This document shows positions 63,771-64,000 of a DNA stretch of 64,000 nt, piece by piece (within the stretch, counting starts at the first letter, position 1; every line of letters begins with the position of its first letter). The stretch is from Malurus cyaneus samueli (lineage: Eukaryota; Chordata; Aves; Passeriformes; Maluridae), in the NCBI GenBank assembly GCA_009741485.1, contig CM019216.1:53548918-53612917 (forward strand). Reading direction: 5' to 3'. The translations under genes and the position numbers were made by a program. The notes under the pieces were generated by a model, which saw only the letters and a program-made list of their open reading frames with translations, was not told where the DNA came from and did no database searches.

Positions 63771-64000
63771 TTTCAGTGCTCAGCTGTGGGTTGGTCCCTG
63801 TGCAGTGATTCCTGTGTGGATTACTGTGTCTTGGCTGGGCTTGTGAAGAAGAAATGAATCTTGCAAGGTCAGGTTTTTTTCTTGTATCCATTCACATTAT
63901 CTATTTTTCACTGGGTTTGTGATGGTGGCAGTTTATGCAGGGTGTTGAGATAAAAGGACAATTAAGTTGCCAGCCTGGGCTGGGATGGTTAATGGCAAAT

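Larger units (their letters stand above)
53773..64000. other. Intergenic region distal to the inverted duplication
   Basis: No exon of a recognised gene was found on either strand. The longest open frames (161 codons at 58812, 165 codons antisense at 61145, 145 codons antisense at 57482) lack recognisable domains and consistent splice context. The stretch has moderately higher GC and CpG around 57.66-58.23 kb and contains CR1 remnants at 61.95-62.64 and 63.65-63.77 kb. Confidence 0.55.

Noticed and set aside
34640..64000. Exons of IYD, the expected syntenic neighbour
   Set aside because: The conserved nitroreductase-fold segments of IYD were looked for in the open frames and not found. The gene probably lies beyond the window.
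1..64000. tRNA, rRNA, CRISPR arrays, bacterial-type operons or phage genes
   Set aside because: No cloverleaf with the expected A and B boxes, no regularly spaced repeats and no dense same-strand coding blocks were seen. The window is vertebrate non-coding DNA with one split gene.

Overview
The window looks like avian nuclear DNA. It is AT-rich and gene-poor, and it is scattered with CR1-type LINE fragments whose 3' ends carry the bird-typical run ending in repeats of ATTCTRTGA next to a 'CCAACCYAAAC' block. It also contains short runs of N (20 and 25 bases) and one isolated N, as expected of a draft scaffold. The species cannot be named from the sequence.

One gene can be identified with confidence: the 3' part of PPP1R14C (KEPI), an inhibitor of protein phosphatase 1, on the + strand. 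Three coding exons are present (22326-22409, 23763-23795, 33309-33383). All are in phase 0 with consensus splice sites, and together they encode the last 63 residues and the stop codon. The first exon, which should carry the N-terminus and the inhibitory phospho-threonine segment, lies upstream of the window, so positions 1-22325 are intron 1. The 3' UTR runs from 33384 to about 34630, with an AATAAA at 34602.

The most striking structure is downstream of PPP1R14C: a large inverted duplication. A block of about 6.3 kb at 36793-43128 recurs as its reverse complement at 47396-53772, around a 4.27 kb unique spacer (43129-47395). In the stretches compared by eye the arms agree at roughly 97-99%, and the differences are spread-out substitutions and 1-2 base indels. 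The arms contain several exon-like open segments, all reading outward from the spacer (minus strand on the left, plus strand on the right). Four of these segments are open in the left arm but carry small indels in the right arm. No protein family was recognised in them. The spacer holds a short, well-framed ORF with a signal-peptide-like N-terminus at 46942-47088.

The remainder (34640-36792 and 53773-64000) appears intergenic, with CR1 remnants and no recognisable exon of a second gene. Human chromosome 6q25 has IYD next to PPP1R14C, and IYD coding segments were looked for here but not seen. No complete novel system is evident; the inverted duplication is the feature most worth following up.
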